Below, in pieces: positions 15,440 through 21,912 of a stretch of 27,159 bases of DNA. A program made the position numbers and the translations under genes. Source of the stretch: VFMC01 sp044359565. GTDB lineage: Bacteria > Actinomycetota > Acidimicrobiia > Acidimicrobiales > Ilumatobacteraceae. The stretch is taken from NCBI GenBank assembly GCA_044359565.1, contig JBIKLX010000021.1, positions 1 through 27,159 on the forward strand, in the 5' to 3' direction. The notes beneath the pieces were generated by a model. It was not told the DNA's origin and did not search any database. It saw nothing but the letters and a program-made list of their open reading frames with translations. Every line of letters begins with the position of its first letter. Within the stretch, counting starts at the first letter, position 1.

Positions 15440-15838
15440 TCAGGCCTCCACTTCGTCCGTCGCGTCGGTCTCGACAGCCTCGACCTGGGCCTCGACCGGG
15501 GGCGTAGCGGCCTCTTCGTCGCGGGGACGACGCGGACGGTCGTCGCCGTCGCGGGGCGGTCGGCCGGCGCGGGTCTGCGACACACGCTTGGTGTACGGCA
15601 TCAGCGCCATCTCGCGGGAGTTCTTGATGGCGTTCGCGATGTCGCGCTGCTGCTGCACATCGTTGCCCGTGACGCGGCGGCCGCGGATCTTCGAACGGTC
15701 GCTCACGAACCGCTGGAGCAGGTTGACGTCTTTGTAGTCGACGTACTCGACCTTGTCGGTGACCAGCACGCTGGTCTTCTTCTTGATCTTCTTGTTGGTC
15801 TCGCGCGGTGCACGAGCCTTGTTCTTCTTGCTGGTCAT
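15440..15838 (-). CDS. rpsR: 30S ribosomal protein bS18 with long C-terminal tail, cysteine-free form
   Basis: Small-subunit ribosomal protein S18, which pairs with S6. The conserved core covers about residues 26-85 (VEYVDYKDVNLLQRF, KIRGRRVTG, then MALMPYTKR, where most S18 proteins end). The protein is 132 residues against the usual 75-90: a 47-residue tail follows, first rich in Arg, Pro and Asp, then acidic (EEAATPPVEAQVEAVE). There is no cysteine anywhere, so this is the zinc-independent type that in mycobacteria coexists with a zinc-binding paralogue. The ATG at 15838 has AGGAA upstream. The reading frame of the tail is continuous and ends two bases before rplI, so it is not an obvious sequencing artefact. 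Function of the tail is unknown. Confidence 0.95.
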   Translation of the reverse strand: MTSKKNKARAPRETNKKIKKKTSVLVTDKVEYVDYKDVNLLQRFVSDRSKIRGRRVTGNDVQQQRDIANAIKNSREMALMPYTKRVSQTRAGRPPRDGDDRPRRPRDEEAATPPVEAQVEAVETDATDEVEA

Positions 15839-15873
15839 GGTTGTTCCTCAGGAATGACGAATGGGGTGAGTGA

Positions 15874-16356
15874 TCAGAACGGCTCTTCGTCGCCGTACAC
15901 GGAATCGGAAGGACGCTGGCCACCCGACGAACTGCCGCCACGCTGGCCGCCCTGGCCGCCACCGCCGTAGTTGCCGCCGCCGCCGCCCTGGCCACCATCG
16001 GAGCGCTCGGTGCGCTCGACCGTGGCCCGGGCCCAGCGCAGGCTGGGGCCGATCTCGTCGGCGATGATGTCGACGCTGGTGCGCTTGCCACCCTCGCGGG
16101 CCTCGTACTCGCGCACCTCGAGGCGGCCGGTCACGATGACACGCATGCCCTTGGTGAGCGTGGCGGCGACGTTTTCGCCCAGGTTGTCCCACGCGCTGAC
16201 GTTGAAGAATGAGGTCTTCTCCTGCCACTCGTTGTTCACCTGGTAGCGGCGGCTGACGGCGATGCCGAAACTGGCCACGCCCTTGCCTCCGTTGGTGAAC
16301 CGCAGTTCAGGCTCGCGGGTGAGATTTCCGACGACGGTGATGTTGGTATCGGCCAT
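15874..16356 (-). CDS. ssb: Single-stranded DNA-binding protein
   Basis: Coats single-stranded DNA during replication and repair and recruits partners through its tail. The protein is 160 residues. The OB fold fills 1-110 (MADTNITVVGNLTREPELRF, SFFNVSAWDNLGENVAATLTKGMRVIVTGRL). A glycine/glutamine-rich linker follows (about 120-150), and the acidic tip is GDEEPF, a good match to the partner-binding DDDIPF. The ATG at 16356 has AGGAGG five bases upstream; a longer in-frame extension has no support. It sits between rpsF and rpsR as in most Actinobacteria. Confidence 0.98.
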   Translation of the reverse strand: MADTNITVVGNLTREPELRFTNGGKGVASFGIAVSRRYQVNNEWQEKTSFFNVSAWDNLGENVAATLTKGMRVIVTGRLEVREYEAREGGKRTSVDIIADEIGPSLRWARATVERTERSDGGQGGGGGNYGGGGQGGQRGGSSSGGQRPSDSVYGDEEPF

Positions 16357-16387
16357 GACGGCCTCCTTCGTGGATGGTGCGGTGTGG

Positions 16388-16720
16388 TCAGGCCGCGGTC
16401 TCGCCCATACCGCGGCGCGCAGCCTCGGCATCGGGGAGACGGAGCAGCTTGTGGCGGACGATGTCGTCTGCGATACGGAAGGAACGCTCGAGTTCGTTCA
16501 GTGCGCCGCCCTTGGCGTGCAACTGGAACACGACGTAGTAGCCGAAGTCCTTTTTGTTGATCTGGTAGGCGAACTGACGTCGACCCCACCAATCGGCCTT
16601 GCCGTGGATCGAACCACCTGCTGCCTCGATCGACTTGGTGATCGACGTGACCCATGCCCGAGCGGCAGTGTCGTCGAGATCGCCATCGATGATGACCATG
16701 AGTTCATAGGCACGCATCAT
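16388..16720 (-). CDS. rpsF: 30S ribosomal protein bS6
   Basis: Small-subunit ribosomal protein S6, 110 residues, partner of S18. The family pattern is MRAYELMVIIDGDL at the start, then GKADWWGRRQFAYQINKKDFGYYVVFQ (about 41-67) and LRLPDA. Two consecutive ATG codons (16720 and 16717) exist; the first is used here, with GGGAGG ten bases upstream. First gene of the rpsF-ssb-rpsR-rplI run. A hairpin directly upstream of the ribosome site could be a leader by which S6:S18 represses its own mRNA. Confidence 0.98.
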   Translation of the reverse strand: MMRAYELMVIIDGDLDDTAARAWVTSITKSIEAAGGSIHGKADWWGRRQFAYQINKKDFGYYVVFQLHAKGGALNELERSFRIADDIVRHKLLRLPDAEAARRGMGETAA

Positions 16721-16742
16721 GCGTGTGGAACCTCCCTTCGGA

Positions 16743-16765
16743 CCCGACGTGCCTTACACGACGGG
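16743..16765 (-). promoter_or_regulatory. Leader hairpin before rpsF
   Basis: In the minus-strand RNA, CCCG-U-CGUG pairs with CACG-U-CGGG around loop UAAGG: two 4-bp stems with a U-U mismatch. It ends six bases before the GGGAGG of rpsF. Position fits the S6:S18 autoregulatory leader found in many bacteria; whether the bulge matches that motif is uncertain. Confidence 0.45.
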
Positions 16766-16869
16766 GCCCCACAACGGGGCAGGGTGAATATGACTCGGCA
16801 AGCGTAACGGGTGTTTCGCCACATGGCACCTGTTGTATCCGAGGGGTGCGCGACGGTTTCCCCGACCAC

Positions 16870-16875
16870 TACGGT
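16870..16875 (+). promoter_or_regulatory. Leaderless -10 element of the DinB-fold gene
   Basis: TACGGT ends seven bases before GTG 16883 with no Shine-Dalgarno. It supports that start over the longer upstream options. Confidence 0.35.
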
Positions 16876-16882
16876 CGCCGGC

Positions 16883-17461
16883 GTGGATCTGCGCTCCTGG
16901 CTGCTCGACGCCCACCGCGACATGCGGGCCCGCCTCGACGGTGCCGTACTCGCCAAGGTGCCCACCGAACGCTGGACCGAGCAGGCCGACGGGGGCGGTT
17001 CGAGCATCGCCTGGCTGGTGCTGCACCTCGTCCGCCACCACGACCTGGCCCTGCACACGGCGGTGCGCAACCGCCCACCGCTGTTCGCCCAGCACGTCGA
17101 GGCGCTCGGCCTCGACCCTGCGGTGGTCTCCACCGGAGCCGGGCTCACCGAACGCGAAGACCAGGCGGTGTCGGCCGCGTTGCTACCCGCTGCGCTGGTC
17201 GACTACGCGGGCGCCGTGTTCGACGCCACCGACCAGTGGCTGCAGCGACTGTCGGCGATGGCGATGGACAGCGTCCCCGACAGCACCCGTCGCCTCACCC
17301 ACCAGGCCGCACTCGACACCGCCGAATTCGGCTGGCTGCTGTCGATATGGCGCGACCGCCCGGTGCACTGGCTGGTGCAGTGGCCCATGCTCGGCCACGC
17401 CAACGCCCACATCGGTGAAGCCATCGCCGTGCGCAACCGTCTCGGTTACAACCCGTTCTGA
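16883..17461 (+). CDS. DinB-fold family protein
   Basis: A 192-residue four-helix-bundle protein of the DinB/YfiT/mycothiol-transferase fold. Members are metal-dependent thiol transferases or damage-inducible proteins of unknown role. The N-terminal WLLDAHRDMRARL, the histidines in AWLVLHLVRHHDLAL (about 40-54), and HANAHIGEAIAVRN near the C-terminus fit the metal triad of the fold. I choose GTG 16883 because TACGGT ends seven bases before it and residues upstream lack domain character; GTG 16811 and ATG 16823 are longer in-frame options. Divergent from rpsF, convergent with the next gene. Exact function unknown. Confidence 0.75.
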   Translation: MDLRSWLLDAHRDMRARLDGAVLAKVPTERWTEQADGGGSSIAWLVLHLVRHHDLALHTAVRNRPPLFAQHVEALGLDPAVVSTGAGLTEREDQAVSAALLPAALVDYAGAVFDATDQWLQRLSAMAMDSVPDSTRRLTHQAALDTAEFGWLLSIWRDRPVHWLVQWPMLGHANAHIGEAIAVRNRLGYNPF

Positions 17462-17485
17462 GCGCCCGAACCGAACCGACGGGTG

Positions 17486-17917
17486 TCAGGCGCCGGCGGC
17501 ACTGCGACGCGAACGGCCCGAACCGACGGGCAGCACACGGAGCAGATGGTGCCACCGGCAGGCGACGCATGCCTCGACCACGTAGGCGGTGAGATCGCTC
17601 GAGCGCTGGTTCAGCGCAGCCATCTCCTTGGCCGTGCCCACACACCGCCCGTGCGACGGCAGGCGATCGCCGAACACATAGGTGACCAGCCGTAGTTCGG
17701 GCTCGGCGCAGATGGGGCAGGCCGACCGGCTCTCGGTGCCCACGTTGCGCGCCGCCCTGATGAGTTCGGGGTGGGCGTCGCAGATCTGGTCGCGCCGCAG
17801 ACGCCCGCGCCGGTACTCGTTCACGAGGTGACGCCGGGCCAGGCGATGGTCGACCACGCCGGCCGCACCGCGCAACGACCCGGCCGAGAAGCCCGTTCGT
17901 TCGCCGTTGGTCGCCAT
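17486..17917 (-). CDS. DUF5318-like zinc-ribbon protein
   Basis: A 143-residue actinobacterial protein of unknown function that resembles DUF5318. Its N-terminal half has VDHRLARRHLVNEYRRGRLRRDQICDAHPELIRAARN, and the second half has cysteine pairs CPIC and later CVAC, which probably hold zinc. From memory, its mycobacterial counterpart lies just upstream of the ponA1-rpsF region, which agrees with its place here three genes from rpsF; this should be checked. ATG 17917 is chosen with TAGCGT eight bases upstream; an ATG/GTG at 17974 would add 19 residues without conservation. Its 3' end faces the DinB gene, 24 bases away. Confidence 0.7.
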   Translation of the reverse strand: MATNGERTGFSAGSLRGAAGVVDHRLARRHLVNEYRRGRLRRDQICDAHPELIRAARNVGTESRSACPICAEPELRLVTYVFGDRLPSHGRCVGTAKEMAALNQRSSDLTAYVVEACVACRWHHLLRVLPVGSGRSRRSAAGA

Positions 17918-17925
17918 GTCAGCCG

Positions 17926-17931
17926 ACGCTA
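17926..17931 (-). promoter_or_regulatory. -10 element of the DUF5318-like gene
   Basis: TAGCGT on the minus strand ends eight bases before ATG 17917, giving a leader of at most a couple of bases. Confidence 0.45.
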
Positions 17932-17979
17932 TCGGGCGCACCGAGGGCCGGATGCGCCCATCGCCGCTCCCCATCGGTC

Positions 17980-18001
17980 ACACTGTGCGCATGCACAGTG
18001 T
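17980..18001. promoter_or_regulatory. Perfect inverted repeat over the methyltransferase start codon
   Basis: ACACTGTGC (17980-17988) and GCACAGTGT (17993-18001) are exact reverse complements around GCAT, whose last two bases begin the ATG at 17991. It may be an operator, or in RNA a hairpin with the start codon at its tip. Confidence 0.55.
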
Positions 18002-18593
18002 CTGGTTCGGACGAGGTGTCGCCGACGACAACGAGTTGCGTCTCTGCGGCGACGTGAGTGGTAAGCGCACGCTCGAACTCGGGGTGGGGCCCACACCACC
18101 CACCATCACACCCAACGCCGTCACGCTGGCACTCGCCGGCGCGAAGTCGATCGTGGTCGACCCATCGGCCGACCGCATCGCCTCGCTGCGCCACCGGGCC
18201 GACGAAGCCGAGGTGCGGGTCGAGTGCCACCAGAGCGAACTGGTCGAGTTGGGGTTCGTCACCAGCGCCTCGGTCGACCTCGTCATCGCCACCCAGACCC
18301 TCGACGACATCGACGACCTGCCCCGCCTCACCCGGCAGGTGCACCGCGTGCTGAAGCCCAACGCCGCGTTCGTGATGGCCATCACCCACCCGGTCGCCGC
18401 GATGTTCGACGCCGGTATCGCTGCGCCTCAGCACCGCTACGGCGAGACCGCCCGCTCCATCAGCGAGCTGTACATGAGCTTCGAGCGGGCCAACTTCCAC
18501 ATCGACGTCATCCACGAACTGGCCCCGCTGGCCGCCCGCGACGCCACGGCTCCCACCGTGCTGCTGCTGCGGGCCCGCAAAGAAGGCGTCTGA
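17991..18593 (+). CDS. Class I SAM-dependent methyltransferase-like protein
   Basis: A 200-residue protein with the Rossmann methyltransferase pattern. SAM motif I is TLELGVGP (about 27-34). The acidic end of strand 2 is SIVVDPSADRIASL (52-65). Motif IV is SVDLVIATQTLDDIDDL (92-108), then LTRQVHRVLKPNAAFVMAITHP. The second glycine pattern is relaxed compared with GxGxG, but folds of this subtype often are. Substrate unknown. ATG 17991 lies in the centre of a perfect 9-bp-arm inverted repeat; an in-frame upstream start at 17907 would overlap the divergent gene and has no domain support. Convergent with pcnA. Confidence 0.82.
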   Translation: MHSVWFGRGVADDNELRLCGDVSGKRTLELGVGPTPPTITPNAVTLALAGAKSIVVDPSADRIASLRHRADEAEVRVECHQSELVELGFVTSASVDLVIATQTLDDIDDLPRLTRQVHRVLKPNAAFVMAITHPVAAMFDAGIAAPQHRYGETARSISELYMSFERANFHIDVIHELAPLAARDATAPTVLLLRARKEGV

Positions 18594-18638
18594 CCCGGTA
18601 CGTCCGGCCCGGCCGGCCAGCGGGTCCGGGTGCGCGTC

Positions 18639-20081
18639 TCAGCGCGACTGCCACCACTCGAGCAGGCGAGCCGTGATGGCCTCCTTGCCCAGTTCGCCCT
18701 CATCGAGGCGGATCTCCATCAAGAAGTCCATCGCCCGACCCACATCGCGGCCCGGGCCGATGCCCAGCAGGGCCATCACCTCCACACCGTCGAGTTCGGG
18801 GCGCAGCGCCGCCAGAGCCTCGCGTTCGGCCAGTTCGCCGATGCGCTCCTCGAGGGCATCCATCCGCTTTGCCAGGGCGATGGCCTTGCGTTCGTTGCGG
18901 GTGGTGCAGTCGCAGCGGGTGAGCACGTTCAGTTCGTGCAGCAGGTCGCCCGCGTCGCGCACGTAGCGCCGCACCGCCGAGTCGCTCCAGCCCATCTGGT
19001 AGGTGTGGAACCGCAGGTGCAGCGCCACCAGCGCGGTGATGGCCTCGTTGTCGGCCGTCGAGTACCGCAAAGCCTGCAGGCGCTTGCGCGTCATCTTCGC
19101 CCCCACCGCGTCGTGGTGGTGGAACGAAACACCCCGGCCCTTGTCGAACGACCGGGTGCGCGGCTTGCCGACGTCGTGGAACAGCGCTGCCAGTCGGGTG
19201 CGCCGGAAATCGAACGGTGGATGCCCCGGCCGCTGGTCGGCCAGCGGCCGCACGTTCTCGATGACCGCGAGGGTGTGGGTGAGTACGTCTTTGTGCCGGT
19301 GGATCGGATCCTGTTCCAGTCGCATCGCCGGCAGTTCGGGCAGGAAGTGGTCGGCGAGGCCGGTGTCGACACAGAACCACAGCCCGGCAGTGGGCGACGG
19401 TACGACGATGAGCTTGTCGAGTTCGTCGCGGATGCGCTCGGCCGACACGATCTCGAGCCGCTCGGCCATCGACCGCACGGCCTCGACCAGGTCGGGCTGG
19501 GGCTGCAGTTGGAACCGGGCGATGAACCGCGCTGCCCGCAGCATGCGCAGCGGATCGTCGCTGAAGCTCTCGGCTGGCGACAGCGGCGTGCGCAACACCT
19601 TGGTGAGCAGATCGACGGCGCCGCCGAAGGGGTCGACCAGCACCGGGTCGGGGGTGGTGAGTTCGAGGGCCATCGCGTTGACCGTGAAGTCGCGTCGCGA
19701 CAGGTCGATCTCGATGTCGTCGGCGTACGACACATCGGGCTTGCGCGAATCCGAGCTGTACACCTCGGCCCGGTGCGTGGTGATCTCGTAGGTGCGTTCG
19801 ACGACCGGCCCGTCAGGCAGTTCGGTGCGCTTCAGGGCGCCGATCGTGCCGAACCGCTCGCCCTGGGTCCAGATGGCGTCGGCCCAGCCGTGCAGCAGGC
19901 GCTTGATCTCGTCGGGGCGAGCGTTGGTGGTGGCGTCGAGGTCGTAGCCGTCGGGCAGCTCGCCCACCAGCAGATCGCGCACCGTGCCGCCCACCAGGAA
20001 CAAGCGGTGGCCGGCCGCGGCGAAGCGGTCGCTGAGCGGCTGCATCTCGCGCAGCACCGGGGCGAAACGGTCAGGGATCAC
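18639..20081 (-). CDS. pcnA: CCA tRNA nucleotidyltransferase (PcnA-like, with HD domain)
   Basis: Adds or repairs the 3' CCA end of tRNA. The protein is 480 residues, of the actinobacterial class II type. The nucleotidyltransferase signature is LFLVGGTVRDLL (27-38) with the metal aspartates at D47 and D49 (YDLDATT). SRRDFTVNAMAL (128-139) follows, then the RNA-binding helical region, and an HD phosphohydrolase domain with H269 (DVLTHTL) and H302-D303 (FHDVGKP). The start is GTG 20081, which overlaps the deacetylase stop as GTGA; the longer ORF to 20546 runs in a shadow frame. Gene order pcnA next to a DUF6049 protein and sigM is conserved in mycobacteria. Confidence 0.95.
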   Translation of the reverse strand: MIPDRFAPVLREMQPLSDRFAAAGHRLFLVGGTVRDLLVGELPDGYDLDATTNARPDEIKRLLHGWADAIWTQGERFGTIGALKRTELPDGPVVERTYEITTHRAEVYSSDSRKPDVSYADDIEIDLSRRDFTVNAMALELTTPDPVLVDPFGGAVDLLTKVLRTPLSPAESFSDDPLRMLRAARFIARFQLQPQPDLVEAVRSMAERLEIVSAERIRDELDKLIVVPSPTAGLWFCVDTGLADHFLPELPAMRLEQDPIHRHKDVLTHTLAVIENVRPLADQRPGHPPFDFRRTRLAALFHDVGKPRTRSFDKGRGVSFHHHDAVGAKMTRKRLQALRYSTADNEAITALVALHLRFHTYQMGWSDSAVRRYVRDAGDLLHELNVLTRCDCTTRNERKAIALAKRMDALEERIGELAEREALAALRPELDGVEVMALLGIGPGRDVGRAMDFLMEIRLDEGELGKEAITARLLEWWQSR

Positions 20082-21097
20082 CAGCGGTCGCGCCACACCG
20101 CGAAGGCGCGCTCGAGTTGCGCGGAGCCGGGCCCACCCGATGTGGCCCGCTCGGTGGCGAACGGCGCCTGCGGGTCGAGGCCGGCCAGCACGCCGACCAC
20201 ACCGGCACTGCAGTTGGCCAGCGCGTCGAGGTCGTAGCCACCTTCCAGCATCACGATGCGCCGACCGGCAGGAGCGAACTGCAGCACGCGCTGGGTGATG
20301 GCGATGTAGTCGCCCGACGTGAGGCCGAGTTCGGTGATGGGATCGTCGCGGTGACCGTCGAAGCCGGCCGAGATGATGAGCCAGGTGGGCTCGAACTGCG
20401 CCACACGGGGCGACACCAACTCGTCGATGGCTCGCAGGTACACGTCGCCGGTAGCGCCGGGCGGCACCGGGATGTTCATCGTGTAGCCCTCGCCCGCGTC
20501 GACACCGATCTCGTCGGCGCGACCCGAGCCCGGATACAGCGGCCACTGGTGGAGGCTGACGAACAGCACCCGGGGATCGTCGTAGAACACCGCTTGGGTA
20601 CCGTTGCCATGATGTGCGTCGTAATCGACGATGAGGACCCGCTCGCCGCGGTCGGCCAGCGATGCGGCCACGACGGCCACGTTCGAGATGAAGCAGAACC
20701 CCATCGACTCGTCGCGTGTCGCATGGTGCCCCGGCGGCCGCACGGCGCAGAACGCCGCGTCGCCGCGGCCGGCCGACAGGGCCGCCACCGCGGTGAGGCC
20801 GGCACCAGCAGCAAGGCTGGCGGCGCGGAACGACTGCGGGCCGGCATACGTGTCGGGGTCGAGCCGACCGCCGCCACCGGCGCAGATGGCTTCGATCCGG
20901 TCGAGGTACGGCACCGGGTGCACACGCTCGAGATCGGCGCGGGTGGCGGGCTCGGGAGCGAGGGGCGTGAGTGCTTCGATCAGCCCCTCGCGCTCCACCC
21001 CGGCCAGCACGGCACGAAGCCGCTCGGGACGCTCGGGATGGCGCGGCCCGGCGAGGTGCTCGAGATAGGCGGCGTGGGTACTGAACAGCACGGTCAC
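20078..21097 (-). CDS. Histone deacetylase family (class II-like) zinc deacetylase
   Basis: A 339-residue zinc-dependent deacetylase of the AcuC/HDAC/acetylpolyamine family. Visible active-site residues: H124-H125 in RPPGHHA, zinc ligands D160 and H162 in DYDAHHGNGTQ, D247 in SAGFDGHRDDP, and the transition-state tyrosine Y288 in LEGGYDL. In bacteria such enzymes deacetylate acetyl-CoA synthetase or acetylpolyamines; which of these applies is not visible. The start is GTG 21097, with TAGCGT seven bases upstream and no Shine-Dalgarno. Its end overlaps pcnA as GTGA, so the two are co-translated. It is divergent from a GNAT acetyltransferase, an acetylation/deacetylation pairing that may be coincidence. 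Confidence 0.93.
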   Translation of the reverse strand: MTVLFSTHAAYLEHLAGPRHPERPERLRAVLAGVEREGLIEALTPLAPEPATRADLERVHPVPYLDRIEAICAGGGGRLDPDTYAGPQSFRAASLAAGAGLTAVAALSAGRGDAAFCAVRPPGHHATRDESMGFCFISNVAVVAASLADRGERVLIVDYDAHHGNGTQAVFYDDPRVLFVSLHQWPLYPGSGRADEIGVDAGEGYTMNIPVPPGATGDVYLRAIDELVSPRVAQFEPTWLIISAGFDGHRDDPITELGLTSGDYIAITQRVLQFAPAGRRIVMLEGGYDLDALANCSAGVVGVLAGLDPQAPFATERATSGGPGSAQLERAFAVWRDRW

Positions 21098-21104
21098 GGT
21101 CCCG

Positions 21105-21110
21105 ACGCTA
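21105..21110 (-). promoter_or_regulatory. -10 element of the deacetylase-pcnA operon
   Basis: TAGCGT on the minus strand ends seven bases before GTG 21097. A plus-strand TACCGT (21109-21114) lies back to back, nine bases before ATG 21124, so the two divergent promoters nearly overlap. Confidence 0.45.
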
Positions 21111-21123
21111 CCGTCGAACCCTG

Positions 21124-21912
21124 ATGAGCTCGGTGCCGCGACTGTTCCGCCGGTCTACGGCCGCGCGCCCAGTCAGCGCGCGGCCCGGCGGCGCTCACCC
21201 CGAGTCGTGCCAGCTGCGTTCGGCACCACTACCCGCTCGTGCCGCCCCGTGCCCGAGCGATCCGGCCATGGCGTTGCTGGTGGTTCTCGACGGTGCCGCC
21301 GTTCCGATGGCCGAGCACTACCGGCAGTGGCGCGACGAGTTGGCCGAACTGGGCTTTCTCCGTGTGCGCACCGGGGCGCTCAGCGCGCGGCAAGCCGCGC
21401 AGGCCGAGGTGTCGGGCATGCGGTGCGTCCAAGAGCTCGAGTTGCTGCAACTCGACGCACCGCTGCCTCGATTACCCCGCCGCGCTCCGGGGGTGTCGCT
21501 GCGCGCGATGCTCTCGTCCGATCTCCCCACCGCCGCAGCCATCGACCGAGCAGCGTTCGGCGAGTACTGGTGGCTCGACGCAGGCATGCTGGCCGATGTG
21601 TGCAGCGCCACCCCTCGCCACCGCGCCCGGGTCGTCGAGGTCGACCGGCAGGTGACGGGCTCGCTCATCTCCGGTCGGTCGGGGTCGATCGGCTACGTGC
21701 AACGGCTCTCGGTGCACCCCGCTGCGCACCGCCGCGGCCTGGCCACCACCCTGCTCGGCGATGCCCTCACCTGGATGCGCCGAGCCGGGGTGACCCGAGT
21801 GTTCGTCAACACCCACACCGACAACGACGCGGCGCTCGCGCTGTATCGCCGGCTCGGGTTCCGCAGTCTGCCCGAACGGCTCCGGGTGTACGAAGGGTTC
21901 ACAAGCCGATGA
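21124..21912 (+). CDS. GNAT-family N-acetyltransferase
   Basis: An acetyltransferase with a C-terminal GNAT domain. The acetyl-CoA loop is in VQRLSVHPAAHRRGLATTLL (R/Q-x-x-G-x-A), followed by VNTHTDNDAALALYRRLGF, the standard ending. A preceding half-domain (VLDGAAVPMAEHYRQWRDELAELGF to VQELELLQLD) looks like a decayed or N-terminal GNAT unit. RimI-like protein-terminus acetylation is possible but unproven. The first 48 residues are Arg/Ser/Pro-rich and contain a strong hairpin at DNA level; ATG 21268 is an equally plausible start, giving 214 residues. The stop overlaps the next gene as ATGA, so it is coupled to the DUF6049 protein, the place held by a NUDIX gene in mycobacteria as I recall. 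Confidence 0.85.
   Translation: MSSVPRLFRRSTAARPVSARPGGAHPESCQLRSAPLPARAAPCPSDPAMALLVVLDGAAVPMAEHYRQWRDELAELGFLRVRTGALSARQAAQAEVSGMRCVQELELLQLDAPLPRLPRRAPGVSLRAMLSSDLPTAAAIDRAAFGEYWWLDAGMLADVCSATPRHRARVVEVDRQVTGSLISGRSGSIGYVQRLSVHPAAHRRGLATTLLGDALTWMRRAGVTRVFVNTHTDNDAALALYRRLGFRSLPERLRVYEGFTSR
21159..21185. repeat. 10-bp GC-only stem-loop at the start of the GNAT gene
   Basis: GGCCGCGCGC (21159-21168) and GCGCGCGGCC (21176-21185) are perfect complements around CCAGTCA. It lies within the first 25 codons of the longer GNAT reading frame, or in a leader if ATG 21268 is the start. It would form a very stable RNA hairpin. Confidence 0.55.

Noticed and set aside
17463..17531. Direct repeat GAACCGACGGG (17473 and 17520) between the DinB and DUF5318 genes
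   Set aside because: Short; the second copy is coding. A weak GCCCG/CGGGC stem could be a terminator but evidence is thin.
20082..20546. Upstream extension of pcnA to a 635-residue protein
   Set aside because: The extra stretch is a shadow of the deacetylase gene; GTG 20081 with a GTGA overlap gives the normal PcnA length.
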